Notes: generated by a model from the sequence alone, not told the origin. Shown: positions 17,409-28,259, counted from the first letter of the stretch. The stretch is 64,000 bases of DNA from Pseudomonadota bacterium (GCA_023388935.1 JAEWFG010000093.1:1-64000); one strand, 5' to 3'. Translations and numbers: made by a program.

Positions 17409-19382
17409 CTATGCCTCGATCTCCGCCACGATCCTGCCGGTCGTGACCTGCTCGCCCTCGGCGACGTCGATCGCGGCGACGACGCCGTCGATACCGGCCT
17501 TGTGAACGTGCTCCATCTTCATCGCCTCCAGCGTCATCACCGGCTGACCGGCGGTGACGCGGTCGCCCGGCTTGACCAGGACAGCAACGACGCGGCCGTT
17601 CATGGCGGCGCGGACTTTTCCGTCGCCGCCGTTGGCTGCTGCGGCTTTCGGCGCGGCCAGGGTGAGGTCGGTGACCGAGAGCGGGATGCCGCGATGCTGG
17701 ACATACAGCCGATCGCCGTCGCGGAGGAACCTTGCACTGTCCATCACGCCATCATGGCGGAAGCGGACGGCGTCGGGGGCAAGCTGATCGATCTCGAACC
17801 TGTGCTGGCGACCATCGACGGCGACGGTGTAGCTGCCGTCACGCTCGCGCGTGACCTCAAGCTCGTGCGGGTGGCCTGCGATTTCGATCCTCGCCGGCAG
17901 CGGGAACGTGGCCGCAAGGCTCCGGCCACTGCGCCAGGACGGTGCCTGCGGGCTGGTGACGTAGAGCAGGAGGCCTGTGAGAGCAGCGCCGAATGCGCTG
18001 TTCGCCGGCGACGCCAGCAGCTCGTCGCGATGTGCCCCGATGAAGGCCGTGGTCGCCTCGCCCCTGGCAAAGCCGGGGTGGCGCAGGCACGACATCAGGA
18101 ACGCCTGATTGGTGGTCACGCCAAAAGCGGTGAGCTGCTCGAGGCCGCAGATCAGTCGGCTCCGCGCCTCCTCACGCGTCACACCGTGGCTGATCACCTT
18201 GGCGATCATGGAATCGTAGAACGGCGGGATCTCCGTGCCCGATTGCAGCGCGTGCTCGACGCGGATGTCGTCCGGCACCTGCCAGCGCGCCATGCGGCCG
18301 GACTGCGGCATGAAATCACGCGCGGCGTCCTCCGAGCACAACCGGACCTCGATGGCGTGGCCCGAGAAGCGGATGTCCTGCTGCTTCACGGGCAAAGGCT
18401 CGCCACACGCGACACGCAGTTGCAGCTCGACGAGATCGAGCCCGGTAATCGCCTCGGTCACGGGATGCTCGACCTGGAGGCGCGTATTCATCTCCATGAA
18501 GTAGAACTCGCCGCTCTGGTCGAGCAGGAATTCAAGCGTGCCTGCGCCTTCGTAACGCAGCGCCTTCACCGCGGCGACCGCGACCTCGCCCATTTTCGCG
18601 CGCAGTTCCGGCGTCACGGCCGGCGACGGCGCCTCCTCGATCAGCTTCTGGTGCCGCCGTTGCACCGAGCAGTCGCGCTCACCGAGATGGATGGCGTTGC
18701 CGTGGCTGTCGCCGAAGACCTGGATCTCGATGTGTCGGGGATTCTGGATGGCGCGTTCAAGAATCACGGTCGGATCGCCGAAGGCCGCCTTCGCTTCGGA
18801 ACGCGCACTGCGCAGGGCATCGGGGAAGGATGCGGCGTCGGTGACGAGCCGCATGCCGCGCCCGCCACCACCCGCGACTGCCTTGATCATCACGGGGAAG
18901 CCGATCTTTTTGGCTTCCGCGAACATGACCTCGTCACTCTGGTCGGCACCCTGATAGCCGGGCACGATAGGTACGCCCGCCTTCTTCATGATCTCCTTGG
19001 CGCCGGCCTTGTTGCCCATCGCCTCGATCGCCTGTGGCGACGGGCCGATGAAGACGAGGCCGGCATCCTTGCAGGCCTGCGCAAGGTCCTCGTTCTCGGC
19101 GAGGAAGCCGTAGCCGGGATGCACGGCGTCCGCGCCGCTCGCCTTGGCCGCGGCAATGATCGCGGAGATGTTGAGATAGGATTGCGCCGGCCGCGCTTCT
19201 CCGATGCGCACGGCCTGATCGGCCTGTTGTACGTGAAGCGCATCGCGATCGGCGTCCGAATAAACCGCAACGACACCAAGGCCGAGCCGCCGCGCGCTGC
19301 GCATCACGCGGAGCGCGATCTCGCCGCGATTGGCAACCAGGACCTTGAAGAACGGCCGGTGTTGCACTGATCCGTTCCTCAT
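17409..19382 (-). CDS. Acyl-CoA carboxylase alpha subunit (biotin carboxylase + biotin carrier)
   Basis: 657-residue fused subunit. Biotin carboxylase N-domain (KVLVANRGEIALRVMRSARR), ATP-grasp with the glycine-rich loop AVAGGGGRGMRLV near residue 170, and C-domain (EMNTRLQVEHPVTE) are followed by a linker and a C-terminal biotinyl domain with EAMKMEH, where the Lys is biotinylated. The start at 19382 makes a four-base ATGA overlap with the beta subunit stop; the longer open frame upstream is not needed. Length and layout match methylcrotonyl-, geranyl- or propionyl-type carboxylases. The enzyme carboxylates an acyl-CoA using bicarbonate and ATP. The acyl substrate cannot be decided from sequence alone. 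Confidence 0.94.
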   Translation of the reverse strand: MRNGSVQHRPFFKVLVANRGEIALRVMRSARRLGLGVVAVYSDADRDALHVQQADQAVRIGEARPAQSYLNISAIIAAAKASGADAVHPGYGFLAENEDLAQACKDAGLVFIGPSPQAIEAMGNKAGAKEIMKKAGVPIVPGYQGADQSDEVMFAEAKKIGFPVMIKAVAGGGGRGMRLVTDAASFPDALRSARSEAKAAFGDPTVILERAIQNPRHIEIQVFGDSHGNAIHLGERDCSVQRRHQKLIEEAPSPAVTPELRAKMGEVAVAAVKALRYEGAGTLEFLLDQSGEFYFMEMNTRLQVEHPVTEAITGLDLVELQLRVACGEPLPVKQQDIRFSGHAIEVRLCSEDAARDFMPQSGRMARWQVPDDIRVEHALQSGTEIPPFYDSMIAKVISHGVTREEARSRLICGLEQLTAFGVTTNQAFLMSCLRHPGFARGEATTAFIGAHRDELLASPANSAFGAALTGLLLYVTSPQAPSWRSGRSLAATFPLPARIEIAGHPHELEVTRERDGSYTVAVDGRQHRFEIDQLAPDAVRFRHDGVMDSARFLRDGDRLYVQHRGIPLSVTDLTLAAPKAAAANGGDGKVRAAMNGRVVAVLVKPGDRVTAGQPVMTLEAMKMEHVHKAGIDGVVAAIDVAEGEQVTTGRIVAEIEA

Positions 19383-20995
19383 GGGCGCGCTACCGAGAAT
19401 TGCATGCGTTGTGGAGTTCGGGTGTCGCCCTCGCGGCAGATCGCCAGCACCTCGGAGAGAACCGCGCGGGTGTCGCGCGGATCGATCACGCCGTCGTCGA
19501 GCACACGCGCGCTGGTCGAGAACACGTCCATCTGGCCGTCGAATACGCCGACGATCTGCGCCTTCATGGCATCCAGCTTGTCCTTCTCGATCGGTTTGCC
19601 GCGGCGCGCCGCGGCAGCCTCGGTCACGATCGCCATGGTTTCGGCGGCCTGCTCGCCGCCCATCACAGCGGTCTTGGCATTCGGCCATGAGAAGCAGAAG
19701 CGCGGATGGAAGCCGCGCCCGCACATGCCGTAATTGCCGGCGCCGAACGAGGCCCCGCAATAGATCGTGATCTGCGGCACGGTCGCCGAGGTGACCGCCT
19801 GGATCATCTTCGAGCCGTGCTTGATCATCCCGGCTTCTTCATAGGCTCGGCCCACCATGTAGCCGGTGGTGTTGTTGAGATAGAGCAGCGGCGTACGGGT
19901 CTGGCAGCAGGCCTGGATGAAATGCGTCGCCTTGTTGGCGCCGGCGGGATCGAGCGGACCGTTGTTGGTGATGATGCCGATCGCCTGGCCCTCGATGCGG
20001 GCATGGCCGCAGACAGTGGCCGGGCCGTAGTTCGGCGCCATCTCGGTGAAATCGGAATCGTCGACGATGCGCGCGATCACCTGCTTCATGTCGACCGGAC
20101 GCTTGTGATCCATCGGCATGATGCCGAGTAGCTCGTCCTGATCGTAGCGCGGCGGCTTGAACTGTGCAGGCACTCGGCCCGGCCGCTCCCACTCCAGTGC
20201 CGCCATGATCTCGCGCGCGATACGCAAGGCATCGCGATCGTCCTCGGCGAGATAGTCGCCAAGGCCGGAGACCTGCGTGTGCATCTCGGCACCGCCAAGC
20301 TCTTCCTCGGTCGCGATCTCACCGGTCGCGGCTTTCAACAGCGGCGGCCCCGCAAGGAACGCGCGCGTGCGGCCGCGCACCATGACGATGTAGTCCGACA
20401 GGCCAGTCTGGTAGGCGCCGCCGGCGGTAGATGACCCGTGTGTCACGGTGACGACCGGCAGCCCGGCGGCCGAGAGCCGCGCAAGGTTACGGAAGATGTT
20501 GCCGCCACGGACAAAATCCTCGACCCGGTAGCGCAGGAGATTGGCGCCGGCGCTCTCGACGAGCTGCACGTAAGGCAACTTGTTCTCCAGCGCGAGCTCC
20601 TGCACCCGTAGCGTCTTGTCGAGGCCATAGGGCTGGAGCGCGCCGGCATCGATGCCGGCATCATTGGCGCTGACCATGCAGCGAATGCCCGAGACGAAGC
20701 CGATACCGGCAATGACGCCGCCACCGGGCACGCTCTTGTTCGCATCCGGCACGTCGAACATGTAGCCGGCGAGCGTCGACAGTTCGATGAAAGGCGCACC
20801 GGGATCGAGCACCAGCGCGACGCGCTCGCGGGGCAGAAGCTGACCACGCTTGTGAAAGCGATCTTTTGCTGCCGCCGACGCCGCACGCGTGCGCTCTTCC
20901 AGCGCGCGCATGCGATCGATCAGCGCGAGCATGCCGTCGCGGTTGGCATGGTAGGCGGCGCTTCCGGGGGAAATGGTATTTTCGAGAATGGACAT
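19379..20995 (-). CDS. Acyl-CoA carboxylase beta subunit (carboxyltransferase)
   Basis: 538-residue carboxyltransferase subunit with two crotonase-fold halves. Visible are PYVQLVESAGANL and THGSSTAGGAYQTGLSDY (acyl-CoA side), and GFAAG-like ASFGAGNYGMCGRGFHPRFCF and GGEQAAETMA (biotin side). The ATG at 20995 has GGAG upstream; a TTG one codon earlier is less likely. It transfers the carboxyl group from carboxybiotin of the overlapping alpha subunit. The THGSSTAGGAYQTG loop is like methylcrotonyl/geranyl-CoA carboxylases in layout, but assignment among these is uncertain. Confidence 0.93.
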   Translation of the reverse strand: MSILENTISPGSAAYHANRDGMLALIDRMRALEERTRAASAAAKDRFHKRGQLLPRERVALVLDPGAPFIELSTLAGYMFDVPDANKSVPGGGVIAGIGFVSGIRCMVSANDAGIDAGALQPYGLDKTLRVQELALENKLPYVQLVESAGANLLRYRVEDFVRGGNIFRNLARLSAAGLPVVTVTHGSSTAGGAYQTGLSDYIVMVRGRTRAFLAGPPLLKAATGEIATEEELGGAEMHTQVSGLGDYLAEDDRDALRIAREIMAALEWERPGRVPAQFKPPRYDQDELLGIMPMDHKRPVDMKQVIARIVDDSDFTEMAPNYGPATVCGHARIEGQAIGIITNNGPLDPAGANKATHFIQACCQTRTPLLYLNNTTGYMVGRAYEEAGMIKHGSKMIQAVTSATVPQITIYCGASFGAGNYGMCGRGFHPRFCFSWPNAKTAVMGGEQAAETMAIVTEAAAARRGKPIEKDKLDAMKAQIVGVFDGQMDVFSTSARVLDDGVIDPRDTRAVLSEVLAICREGDTRTPQRMQFSVARP

Positions 20996-21009
20996 CAAAT
21001 CTCCTGCCC

Positions 21010-21105
21010 GTCATTCCGGGGTGCGCGTAGCGCGAGCCCAGAATCCATACTCCCGATCGTGGTTATGGATTCCGGGCCTGGCCCTTCGGGCCATCCCGGA
21101 ATGAC
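21010..21105. repeat. Palindromic repeat, GTCATTCCGGG-arm family
   Basis: Arms starting GTCATTCCGGG at 21010 and ending CCCGGAATGAC at 21105 form an inverted repeat, with internal copies of GAATCCATA / ATGGATTC. A second copy is at 25097-25220. It lies between the carboxylase beta gene and the upstream BKACE gene on the same strand, so any transcript through this gap would carry a long hairpin. Confidence 0.75.
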
Positions 21106-21116
21106 CGAGTATGTCG

Positions 21117-21983
21117 CTACCGATTCGTCCCAAAGATCGTCCGCGCCTCGGCCGGGCTCGCGATCTCGCGGCCTGCACGGCGCGCACACGCGGCGACGGC
21201 CTCAATGAGCTGGCCGTTCGACGTCACCTTCTTGCCGTCGGCGAGATAGAAGGTGTCTTCGAGGCCGGTGCGCAGATGGCCGCCGAGCTCGGCGCAGCGC
21301 TGGTGCAGCGGCCAGATCTCCTCGCGGCCGATCGCGGTGACCTGCCAATGCGCTTCGGGACGCTTCAGCTTGATCAGGATCGGCAGCAGTTCCGGATCCG
21401 AAGGCATGCCGGAGGCGACACCCATCACGAAATTATATTCGAGCGGCCCCTTGTACATGCCGACCTGGTGGTACATGCCGACGCAGCGGACGATGCCGAC
21501 GTCGAAGCATTCGAACTCGGGGATGGTGCCGACCGCGTTCATGACGTCGAGATAGTCCTTCACCTTCTCGACCGCGTTGTCGAACATCATCGGCGGCCAG
21601 GCCCAGGTGTTGTCGGCCTTCACCTTCAGATAATTCAGCGAGCCGGCGTTGCAGGCCGCGATCTCCGGCCTGGTCTCGCGGATGCAGTCCAGCGCGCCGC
21701 TGTAGTTCGGCCCTGAGACACCCGATGTGTGATTGATGATGACGCCGGGGCAGGCTTCGCGGATCGCCTGCTGGATCTCCTTGCTGACGCTGACTTCCCA
21801 GGACGGCAGATGCCCCTTGTTCGGCGCCTGCTGGCGCAGATGGATATGCATGATGGACGCGCCGGCATCGAACGCCGCCTTGGCTTCGCGCGCCATCTGC
21901 TCCGGCGTGACCGGCACGTTGTGCTGCTTCGGGTCGGTGAGCACGCCGTTCAGCGCGCAGGTGATGACGGCCTTGTCGCTCAT
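21117..21983 (-). CDS. BKACE family beta-keto acid cleavage enzyme (DUF849)
   Basis: 288-residue zinc-dependent TIM-barrel enzyme. It shows ALNG near residue 11, the MHIHLR motif near residue 45 whose two His bind zinc, and the C-terminal GREEIWPLHQRCAELGGHLRTGLED segment that carries the active-site region. Family members condense a beta-keto acid with acetyl-CoA and cleave it to a new beta-keto acid and an acyl-CoA, as in 3-keto-5-aminohexanoate cleavage or dehydrocarnitine breakdown. The substrate differs by subfamily and cannot be fixed here. It sits upstream of acyl-CoA carboxylase genes and downstream of an AraC regulator, in an acyl catabolism cluster. Confidence 0.9.
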   Translation of the reverse strand: MSDKAVITCALNGVLTDPKQHNVPVTPEQMAREAKAAFDAGASIMHIHLRQQAPNKGHLPSWEVSVSKEIQQAIREACPGVIINHTSGVSGPNYSGALDCIRETRPEIAACNAGSLNYLKVKADNTWAWPPMMFDNAVEKVKDYLDVMNAVGTIPEFECFDVGIVRCVGMYHQVGMYKGPLEYNFVMGVASGMPSDPELLPILIKLKRPEAHWQVTAIGREEIWPLHQRCAELGGHLRTGLEDTFYLADGKKVTSNGQLIEAVAACARRAGREIASPAEARTIFGTNR

Positions 21984-22098
21984 GCCTTGTCACTCATGAC
22001 TTGGATGTCTCGCACGTTGAGAATTCAACGTTTACGATCATGTGACGCGCGACACGCGGCTTCTTGCGCGGAGAAGCTAGGGATTTGATGGCACAATC

Positions 22099-22212
22099 GT
22101 AGGGTGGGTTAGCCCCGCGGCTGCGCGAAGCGCAGTCCGCTCGGCGTAACCCACCACTGTCTATCTCCGCGGAGACTAAAGAGGTGGGTTACGCTTCGCT
22201 AACCCACCCTAC
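22099..22212. repeat. Palindromic repeat, GTAGGGTGGGTTAG-arm family
   Basis: Perfect 14-base arms GTAGGGTGGGTTAG (22099-22112) and CTAACCCACCCTAC (22199-22212), with an inner GCGTAACCCACC / GGTGGGTTACGC pair. Related in design to the repeats at 32794-32882 and 53149-53240. It lies in the 239-base gap between the AraC regulator and the BKACE gene. Confidence 0.78.
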
Positions 22213-22222
22213 GAAGCGACCA

Positions 22223-23026
22223 CTAGCTCGCTTCCGCGAGCTCCCTCACCGTCTCGCTGCTGCGATAGATCGCAAGGTCACGCGAGCCGACGAAGATCGC
22301 GCGCGGCTTCAATCCGTAGAAGCGGCGGATCGAATGGCTGAAATGGGTCGAGTCGGGATAGCCGATGTCCTGCGCGAGATGGGCGAGGTTGAGGTCCTGG
22401 TTGGCGAAGTGCAGCAGATGCCGCGCGCGCTTCCAGGCGCGGAAGGACCGGAACGAGATGCCGGTCTCTTCCTTGAACAGATGCAGGAAGCGCGAGGCCG
22501 AGAGGCCCGCTTCGGTCGCGCATGTATCGGCCGTGACCGGTTCGCCGGAGAAGCGCTCGATGCGAGCGACCGCCCGCGTCACCCGCGGGTCAAGCACGCG
22601 GCGCGGTAGCGCCTCGCCAAAGCACATCTCGTCGAACTCGGCGGTGGTGATGTCGCCATAGCGGCGCTGCCGCAGCAGCGCGTAGGCGGCGAGGATCTTG
22701 CGGGCATAGACGGACCTGTCCGGTCCGGTGAGTCGCTGGGCCAAAGCCTCGATCACGCCATCCGGCATGCTTTCAGGCTCGAGCGTCACGCTGATTGCGG
22801 TGCGGTAGTCGCTGGCAATTGAATGCCGCTGGTTCGGCAGGGTAACGAACAGCTCGCCGGTGGCGAAGACGTCGTCGATCGTCAGGTGCAGGCTGCCCTT
22901 GACCGCGACATAAACATGGCAGCAACCCGGCGTCCGCTTGCGGGGGCGGCCAAGCAGCCCGGCATAGAACACCCGCTCCGGCGTGATCAGCATCAGATGG
23001 TCGGATTCGCGACCCTTGTCTTCCAT
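22223..23026 (-). CDS. AraC family transcriptional regulator
   Basis: 267-residue regulator. The ATG at 23026 is chosen because GAGGAGGAC lies 7 bases upstream; a longer open frame exists but has no ribosome site. The N-terminal half is a cupin-like ligand-sensing domain. The C-terminal 100 residues form the double helix-turn-helix: ADTCATEAGLSASRFLHLFKEE for the first and NLAHLAQDIGYPDSTHFSHS for the second, followed by the AraC signature region FYGLKPRAI. It probably controls the neighbouring acyl catabolism genes; inducer unknown. Confidence 0.9.
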   Translation of the reverse strand: MEDKGRESDHLMLITPERVFYAGLLGRPRKRTPGCCHVYVAVKGSLHLTIDDVFATGELFVTLPNQRHSIASDYRTAISVTLEPESMPDGVIEALAQRLTGPDRSVYARKILAAYALLRQRRYGDITTAEFDEMCFGEALPRRVLDPRVTRAVARIERFSGEPVTADTCATEAGLSASRFLHLFKEETGISFRSFRAWKRARHLLHFANQDLNLAHLAQDIGYPDSTHFSHSIRRFYGLKPRAIFVGSRDLAIYRSSETVRELAEAS

Positions 23027-23202
23027 TGGCGGTCCTCCTCGCACGGCTCTCTGGCCGCTGCGGACGGAGGTCACCTTAGCCGAAATTGGGGCGCTGTCAC
23101 GACGCGATAGCGCTGTCATCGAGCGCAAAATATCGTCGATCCGGAACGGCGATCAGCCGTGTCTGGAACCGTTCAACAATCCTTGCCGGTACGACTGGAG
23201 GG

Positions 23203-23859
23203 TTACCCTCGTACCCGCGGCGCGACGTTCTGCTCGGCTCCGGCCTTTTGTTCCGCAGCGACCGCGCGCTTGAACCCGTCGCGTTGCTGCAATCGCGCCC
23301 AATAGGCTGTGACATTCGGCCCAAAGTCCTTGGCGAGCCCAATATTTTCCGCGAGGCGGAGCGCGTAACCGATGACAATGTCAGCGGCTGTGAAGCGGCC
23401 GGCGCACAAGGTTTCGGCATTCGCAGTCGCCGCCTCGACAGCGCGCAGCCGGCCAAGGAACCATTTCGCGTAATCACCGGCGACCTGCGGATTGCGGCGC
23501 TCTTCCGGCTCGAGCTGGGTGTATCGGAGCACCAGCGTTTGCGGGAAGGTTAGCGTGGCATCGCTGAAATACATCCAGTTCAGGAACGCGCCATAGGCGG
23601 GGTCCTCCGGCCCGACCATCAGCGGTGTCGGCCCGTATTTGATGCCGAGGTAATGGCAGATGCCGGACGACTCCGTCATCCGCGCCTCGCCGTCGATCAT
23701 GAACGGGATGGTTCCGAGCGGATTGATGCCGAGATAATCCTTGGCGAAGATCCGCGGCGGGAACGGCAGCATCTTCAGTTCGTAAGGAAGCCCCATCTCC
23801 TCCAGCATCCAGAGCGGACGGAACGAGCGCGCGGCGTCGCAGTGATAGAGCGTGATCAT
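23203..23859 (-). CDS. Glutathione S-transferase family protein
   Basis: 218-residue cytosolic GST. The N-terminal thioredoxin domain shows NPLGTIPFMIDG with the cis-Pro and the glutathione gamma-glutamyl-binding TESSGICHYL near residue 62; the helical domain follows. A GGGGA ribosome site precedes the ATG at 23859. The likely catalytic Ser lies in CDAARSFRPLW near residue 12. It conjugates or isomerises an electrophile using glutathione. It is 65 bases downstream of an acyl-CoA dehydrogenase gene on the same strand and probably co-transcribed. Confidence 0.9.
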   Translation of the reverse strand: MITLYHCDAARSFRPLWMLEEMGLPYELKMLPFPPRIFAKDYLGINPLGTIPFMIDGEARMTESSGICHYLGIKYGPTPLMVGPEDPAYGAFLNWMYFSDATLTFPQTLVLRYTQLEPEERRNPQVAGDYAKWFLGRLRAVEAATANAETLCAGRFTAADIVIGYALRLAENIGLAKDFGPNVTAYWARLQQRDGFKRAVAAEQKAGAEQNVAPRVRG

Positions 23860-23924
23860 CAGGCATTTCCCCTAGAGCATTTTCCTCGCGACAAACGCGG
23901 AACGCGTTTGCGCGGAGATCATGC

Positions 23925-25085
<1,161 letters not shown>

Positions 25086-25096
25086 TTTGTCCTCTC

Positions 25097-25220
25097 GTCA
25101 TTCCGGGGCATCGCGAAGCGATGAGCCCGGAATCCATTTCTCTACGGTATGTGCGGCCTGATGGATTCTCAGATGCGCAATTGCGCATCATAGCTCGCGC
25201 TGCGCGCGCCCCGGAATGAC
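25097..25220. repeat. Palindromic repeat, GTCATTCCGGG-arm family
   Basis: Second copy of the family at 21010-21105. Arms GTCATTCCGGGG (25097) and CCCCGGAATGAC (ending 25220), with the shared internal phrase GAGCCCGGAATCCAT near 25123 and a central GATGCGCAATTGCGCATC palindrome. It fills the 143-base gap between the two acyl-CoA dehydrogenase genes. Confidence 0.78.
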
Positions 25221-25228
25221 GACCCGCG

Positions 25229-26365
25229 TCACAACCCCATCTGCCGGCTGGCCAGATCCTTCATGATCTCCTCGGTGCCGCCGCCGATGGCGTTGACCTT
25301 GACCTCGCGGTAGATGCGCTCGGCTTTGATGCCGCGCATGAAGCCGGCGCCGCCGAAGATCTGCACGGCTTCCGAGGCGCAGAACGCCATGGTCTGCGTC
25401 GCCTGGTTCTTCATCATGCAGATTTCGGCGACCGGGCTCTCGCCCTGCTCGAGCCGCCAGGCCAGCATCTCCAGCATCGCTTGCGACGCCGCGACCTTCT
25501 GCGCCATGTCGACGATCTTGTGGCGGATGACCTGGTGCTGAGCCAGCGGCTTGCCGAACGTCTTGCGCTCCTTGGCGTAGGCAATCGCCTCGTCGAGGCA
25601 GACGCGGGCAAAGGCGGTGCAGCTCGCCGCCATGCCCATGCGTTCGCTGTTGAAATTCTGCATGATGATCTTGAAGCCCTGTCCCTCCTCGCCGATCAGA
25701 TTCCCGACCGGCACGCGGCAGTCGTCAAAATGCAGCGTCGCGGTGTCGGAGGCCCACCAGCCCATCTTCTTCAGCTTCGTCCGCGACAGGCCGGGTGTAT
25801 CCCCCTCGATCAGGAGCAGGCTGACGCCGCCGGCGCCCTCACCGCCGGTGCGCACCGCAACGGTCAGATAATCGGCACGCACGCCCGAGGTGATGAAGGT
25901 CTTCTCGCCGCTCACGACGTAGTGATCGCCATCGCGCCGCGCTCTGGTGCGGAGGCCGGCGACATCCGAGCCGCCGCCCGGCTCGGTGATCGCGAGCGCG
26001 GAGATCTTCTCACCGGCCAGCACCTGCGGCAGCACGCGTGCCTTGACCTCGGGCCGCGCGGCCCGCGCGATCGGCGGTGAGCCGATGGTGTGGCTCATCA
26101 GGCTGGCGCTGACGCCGCCGGCGCCTGCCCGCGCCAATTCCTGGCTCGCGACGATCTTCATGAACTGGTCGGCGGCGATCCCGCCATATTCCTCGGGGAA
26201 TCCCAGTCCCAACAGCCCGATCTCCGCCGCCTTGCGATAGAGCGCGCGGGGGAATTCGCTGGCCTCGTCCCAATCATGGGCGAATGGCGCGATCTCCTTC
26301 TCGACAAAGCGGCGCATCACCTCACGGAAGGCGTCGTGCTCGGTGGTATAGAACGGGCTCTTCAT
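25229..26365 (-). CDS. Acyl-CoA dehydrogenase family protein
   Basis: 378-residue acyl-CoA dehydrogenase. The ATG at 26365 (MKSPFYTTEH) is chosen because it matches the family N-terminus and follows a GAGGCGAGAG site. Motifs ALAITEPGGGSDVAG and TFITSGVRADY are intact. As in the neighbour, the C-terminal base position is Gly (NAIGGGTEEIM) while helix G has Glu (FNSERMG). First gene of a leftward run of catabolic genes, divergent from an acyl-CoA ligase across a 268-base gap that must contain both promoters. Confidence 0.93.
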   Translation of the reverse strand: MKSPFYTTEHDAFREVMRRFVEKEIAPFAHDWDEASEFPRALYRKAAEIGLLGLGFPEEYGGIAADQFMKIVASQELARAGAGGVSASLMSHTIGSPPIARAARPEVKARVLPQVLAGEKISALAITEPGGGSDVAGLRTRARRDGDHYVVSGEKTFITSGVRADYLTVAVRTGGEGAGGVSLLLIEGDTPGLSRTKLKKMGWWASDTATLHFDDCRVPVGNLIGEEGQGFKIIMQNFNSERMGMAASCTAFARVCLDEAIAYAKERKTFGKPLAQHQVIRHKIVDMAQKVAASQAMLEMLAWRLEQGESPVAEICMMKNQATQTMAFCASEAVQIFGGAGFMRGIKAERIYREVKVNAIGGGTEEIMKDLASRQMGL

Positions 26366-26633
26366 CGCACTCTCGCCTCGCGGATGGATTCGTCGCATCC
26401 ACCATGGCTGGAACACTGGCGGCTCACTTGCGCGGAGTGGCTGGCGCGGGGAGGCCACCCCGCGCAGGCCTAGACTAGCAACTCAACGCAAGACGATTTT
26501 CGTCCCCCGCGGGCCAACTCCGAAATAAAAAAGACGTCGATGCACAAACTCCGGCTGGCCTCCCATGGCCACGCCGGGCATGGTGCATCGCAATAAGAAT
26601 ACAGTCGGCCCAAGACCGCCGAGGGAGGGATTT

Positions 26634-28184
26634 TTGGCCGTTCGTTACTACGACTGGATCGCTCATCATGCCCGCCGCACGCCTGGCAAGGTTGCGGCGA
26701 TCGACCTCGCGAGCGAACGCCGCTTCAGCTATTCGCAACTCGACGCCCGCGTCTCGCGCCTCGCCTCATTCCTGCGCCACACGCTGAAGGTCTCACGCGG
26801 CGACCGCGTCGCAGTGCTCGCGCTGAACACGACCGATACGCTGGAGGTGCAGTTCGCCTGCGGGCGGCTCGGCGCCATCTTCGTGCCGCTGAACACCCGC
26901 CTCACCGTCCCCGAGCTCCAGTTCATCACCGGCGACTGCGCGCCGAAGGTGATGATCCACGACGCCGATCTCGCCGAGACGGCGCTTAGCGTCGCAAAGC
27001 TCTGCGGCGTCGCCACCAGCCTGCTGCTCGGCCCTGGCGGCGCATACGAAGCCGGCATCGCCGCTGCCAAGCCGCTCGAGGCCATCGAGGAGGTCACGCT
27101 CGATGACGTCTCGACCATCATGTATACGTCGGGCACCACGGGCCACCCGAAGGGCGCGACCATCACGCATGGCATGACCTTCTGGAATTGCGTCAATCTC
27201 GGCGGCCCCGCCTGCATCGGGCCGTCCTCGGTGCTGCTCACCGTGCTGCCGCTATTTCACACCGGTGGCCTGAATTGCTACACCAATCCGGTGCTGCATG
27301 CCGGCGGCACCGTGATGATCATGCGCGCCTTCGATCCCGGCGCTGCCCTCGGCCTGATCAACGATCCCTCCCAGGGCATCAACGTGTTCTTCGGCGTGCC
27401 GGCGATCTACCAATTCATGGCGCAGCATCCCGCCTTCGCGACCACTGACCTGACCCGGCTGATCGTCGGCGGTGTCGGCGGCGCGCCAATGCCGGTGCCG
27501 CTGCTGAAGGTTTGGGAGGCCCGCGGCGTCGCGCTCCAGCAGGGCTACGGCATGACCGAGACTTCGCCGGCCGTGCTGGTGCTGGATCGCGAGGATGCGG
27601 CCCGGAAGGCGGGCTCCGCCGGCAAGCCGGTGCTGCACACGGAGGTACGGATCGTACGGCCCGACGGCAGCGACGCCGATGTCGGCGAACTTGGTGAGCT
27701 CTGGGTGAAGGGACCGAACATCACGCCGGGCTACTGGAACAGGCCGGAGGCGAACAAATCCTCCTTCACCGATGGCTGGCTGCACACCGGCGACGCGACG
27801 CGCGTCGACGAGGAAGGCTTCTACTACATCGTCGACCGCTGGAAGGACATGTACATCTCCGGCGGCGAGAACGTCTATCCGGCCGAGGTCGAGAACGTCC
27901 TGCACCAGCTCACCGCGATCGCGGAAGCCGCCGTGATCGGCATTCCCGACGCGCAATGGGGCGAGGTTGGCCTCGCCATCGTCGCGGTCAAGCCGGGTCA
28001 AAGGCTGACCGAGGCCGATGTCTTCGCGCATTGCGCGGCCAACCTCGCGCGCTTCAAATGCCCACGCCAGGTCCGCTTCGTCGATGCCCTGCCGCGCAAC
28101 GCCACCGGCAAGATCCACAAGCCGACCTTGCGCAAGGAATTTTCAGCGGCTTCCGAGGTCGACCAGAAAATCGCCAACGCCTGA
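26634..28184 (+). CDS. Long-chain-type acyl-CoA synthetase (AMP-forming)
   Basis: 516-residue adenylate-forming ligase. I prefer the TTG at 26634 because GAGGGAGGGA ends 3 bases before it; an ATG at 26565 would add 23 residues of unlikely sequence. Motifs: MYTSGTTGHPKGATITH (near 165), GYGMTE (near 305), HTGD (near 385), and the catalytic Lys in NATGKIHK near the C-terminus. It activates a fatty or related acid for the divergent acyl-CoA dehydrogenases. A weak terminator-like hairpin follows before the binding protein gene. Confidence 0.92.
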   Translation: MAVRYYDWIAHHARRTPGKVAAIDLASERRFSYSQLDARVSRLASFLRHTLKVSRGDRVAVLALNTTDTLEVQFACGRLGAIFVPLNTRLTVPELQFITGDCAPKVMIHDADLAETALSVAKLCGVATSLLLGPGGAYEAGIAAAKPLEAIEEVTLDDVSTIMYTSGTTGHPKGATITHGMTFWNCVNLGGPACIGPSSVLLTVLPLFHTGGLNCYTNPVLHAGGTVMIMRAFDPGAALGLINDPSQGINVFFGVPAIYQFMAQHPAFATTDLTRLIVGGVGGAPMPVPLLKVWEARGVALQQGYGMTETSPAVLVLDREDAARKAGSAGKPVLHTEVRIVRPDGSDADVGELGELWVKGPNITPGYWNRPEANKSSFTDGWLHTGDATRVDEEGFYYIVDRWKDMYISGGENVYPAEVENVLHQLTAIAEAAVIGIPDAQWGEVGLAIVAVKPGQRLTEADVFAHCAANLARFKCPRQVRFVDALPRNATGKIHKPTLRKEFSAASEVDQKIANA

Positions 28185-28187
28185 TCA

Positions 28188-28218
28188 AAGCTCCCCTTTC
28201 ACGGGCGCTTTTCTTTTT
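28188..28218 (+). terminator. Probable rho-independent terminator or attenuator
   Basis: AAGCTCCC (28188-28195) can pair with GGGCGCTT (28203-28210) with one mismatch, followed by a T-rich tail TTCTTTTT. It starts four bases after the ligase stop codon and lies 50 bases before the binding protein gene. It could end ligase transcription or reduce read-through. Confidence 0.5.
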
Positions 28219-28259
28219 CGACGTGCCTGCTCCAACCCAGAAGAACCCAAGGAATTTTC

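Noticed and set aside
17409..19760. Longer N-terminal extension of the carboxylase alpha subunit
   Set aside because: The extra 126 codons overlap the beta subunit gene out of frame and have shadow-like composition; the ATGA overlap start at 19382 is far better.
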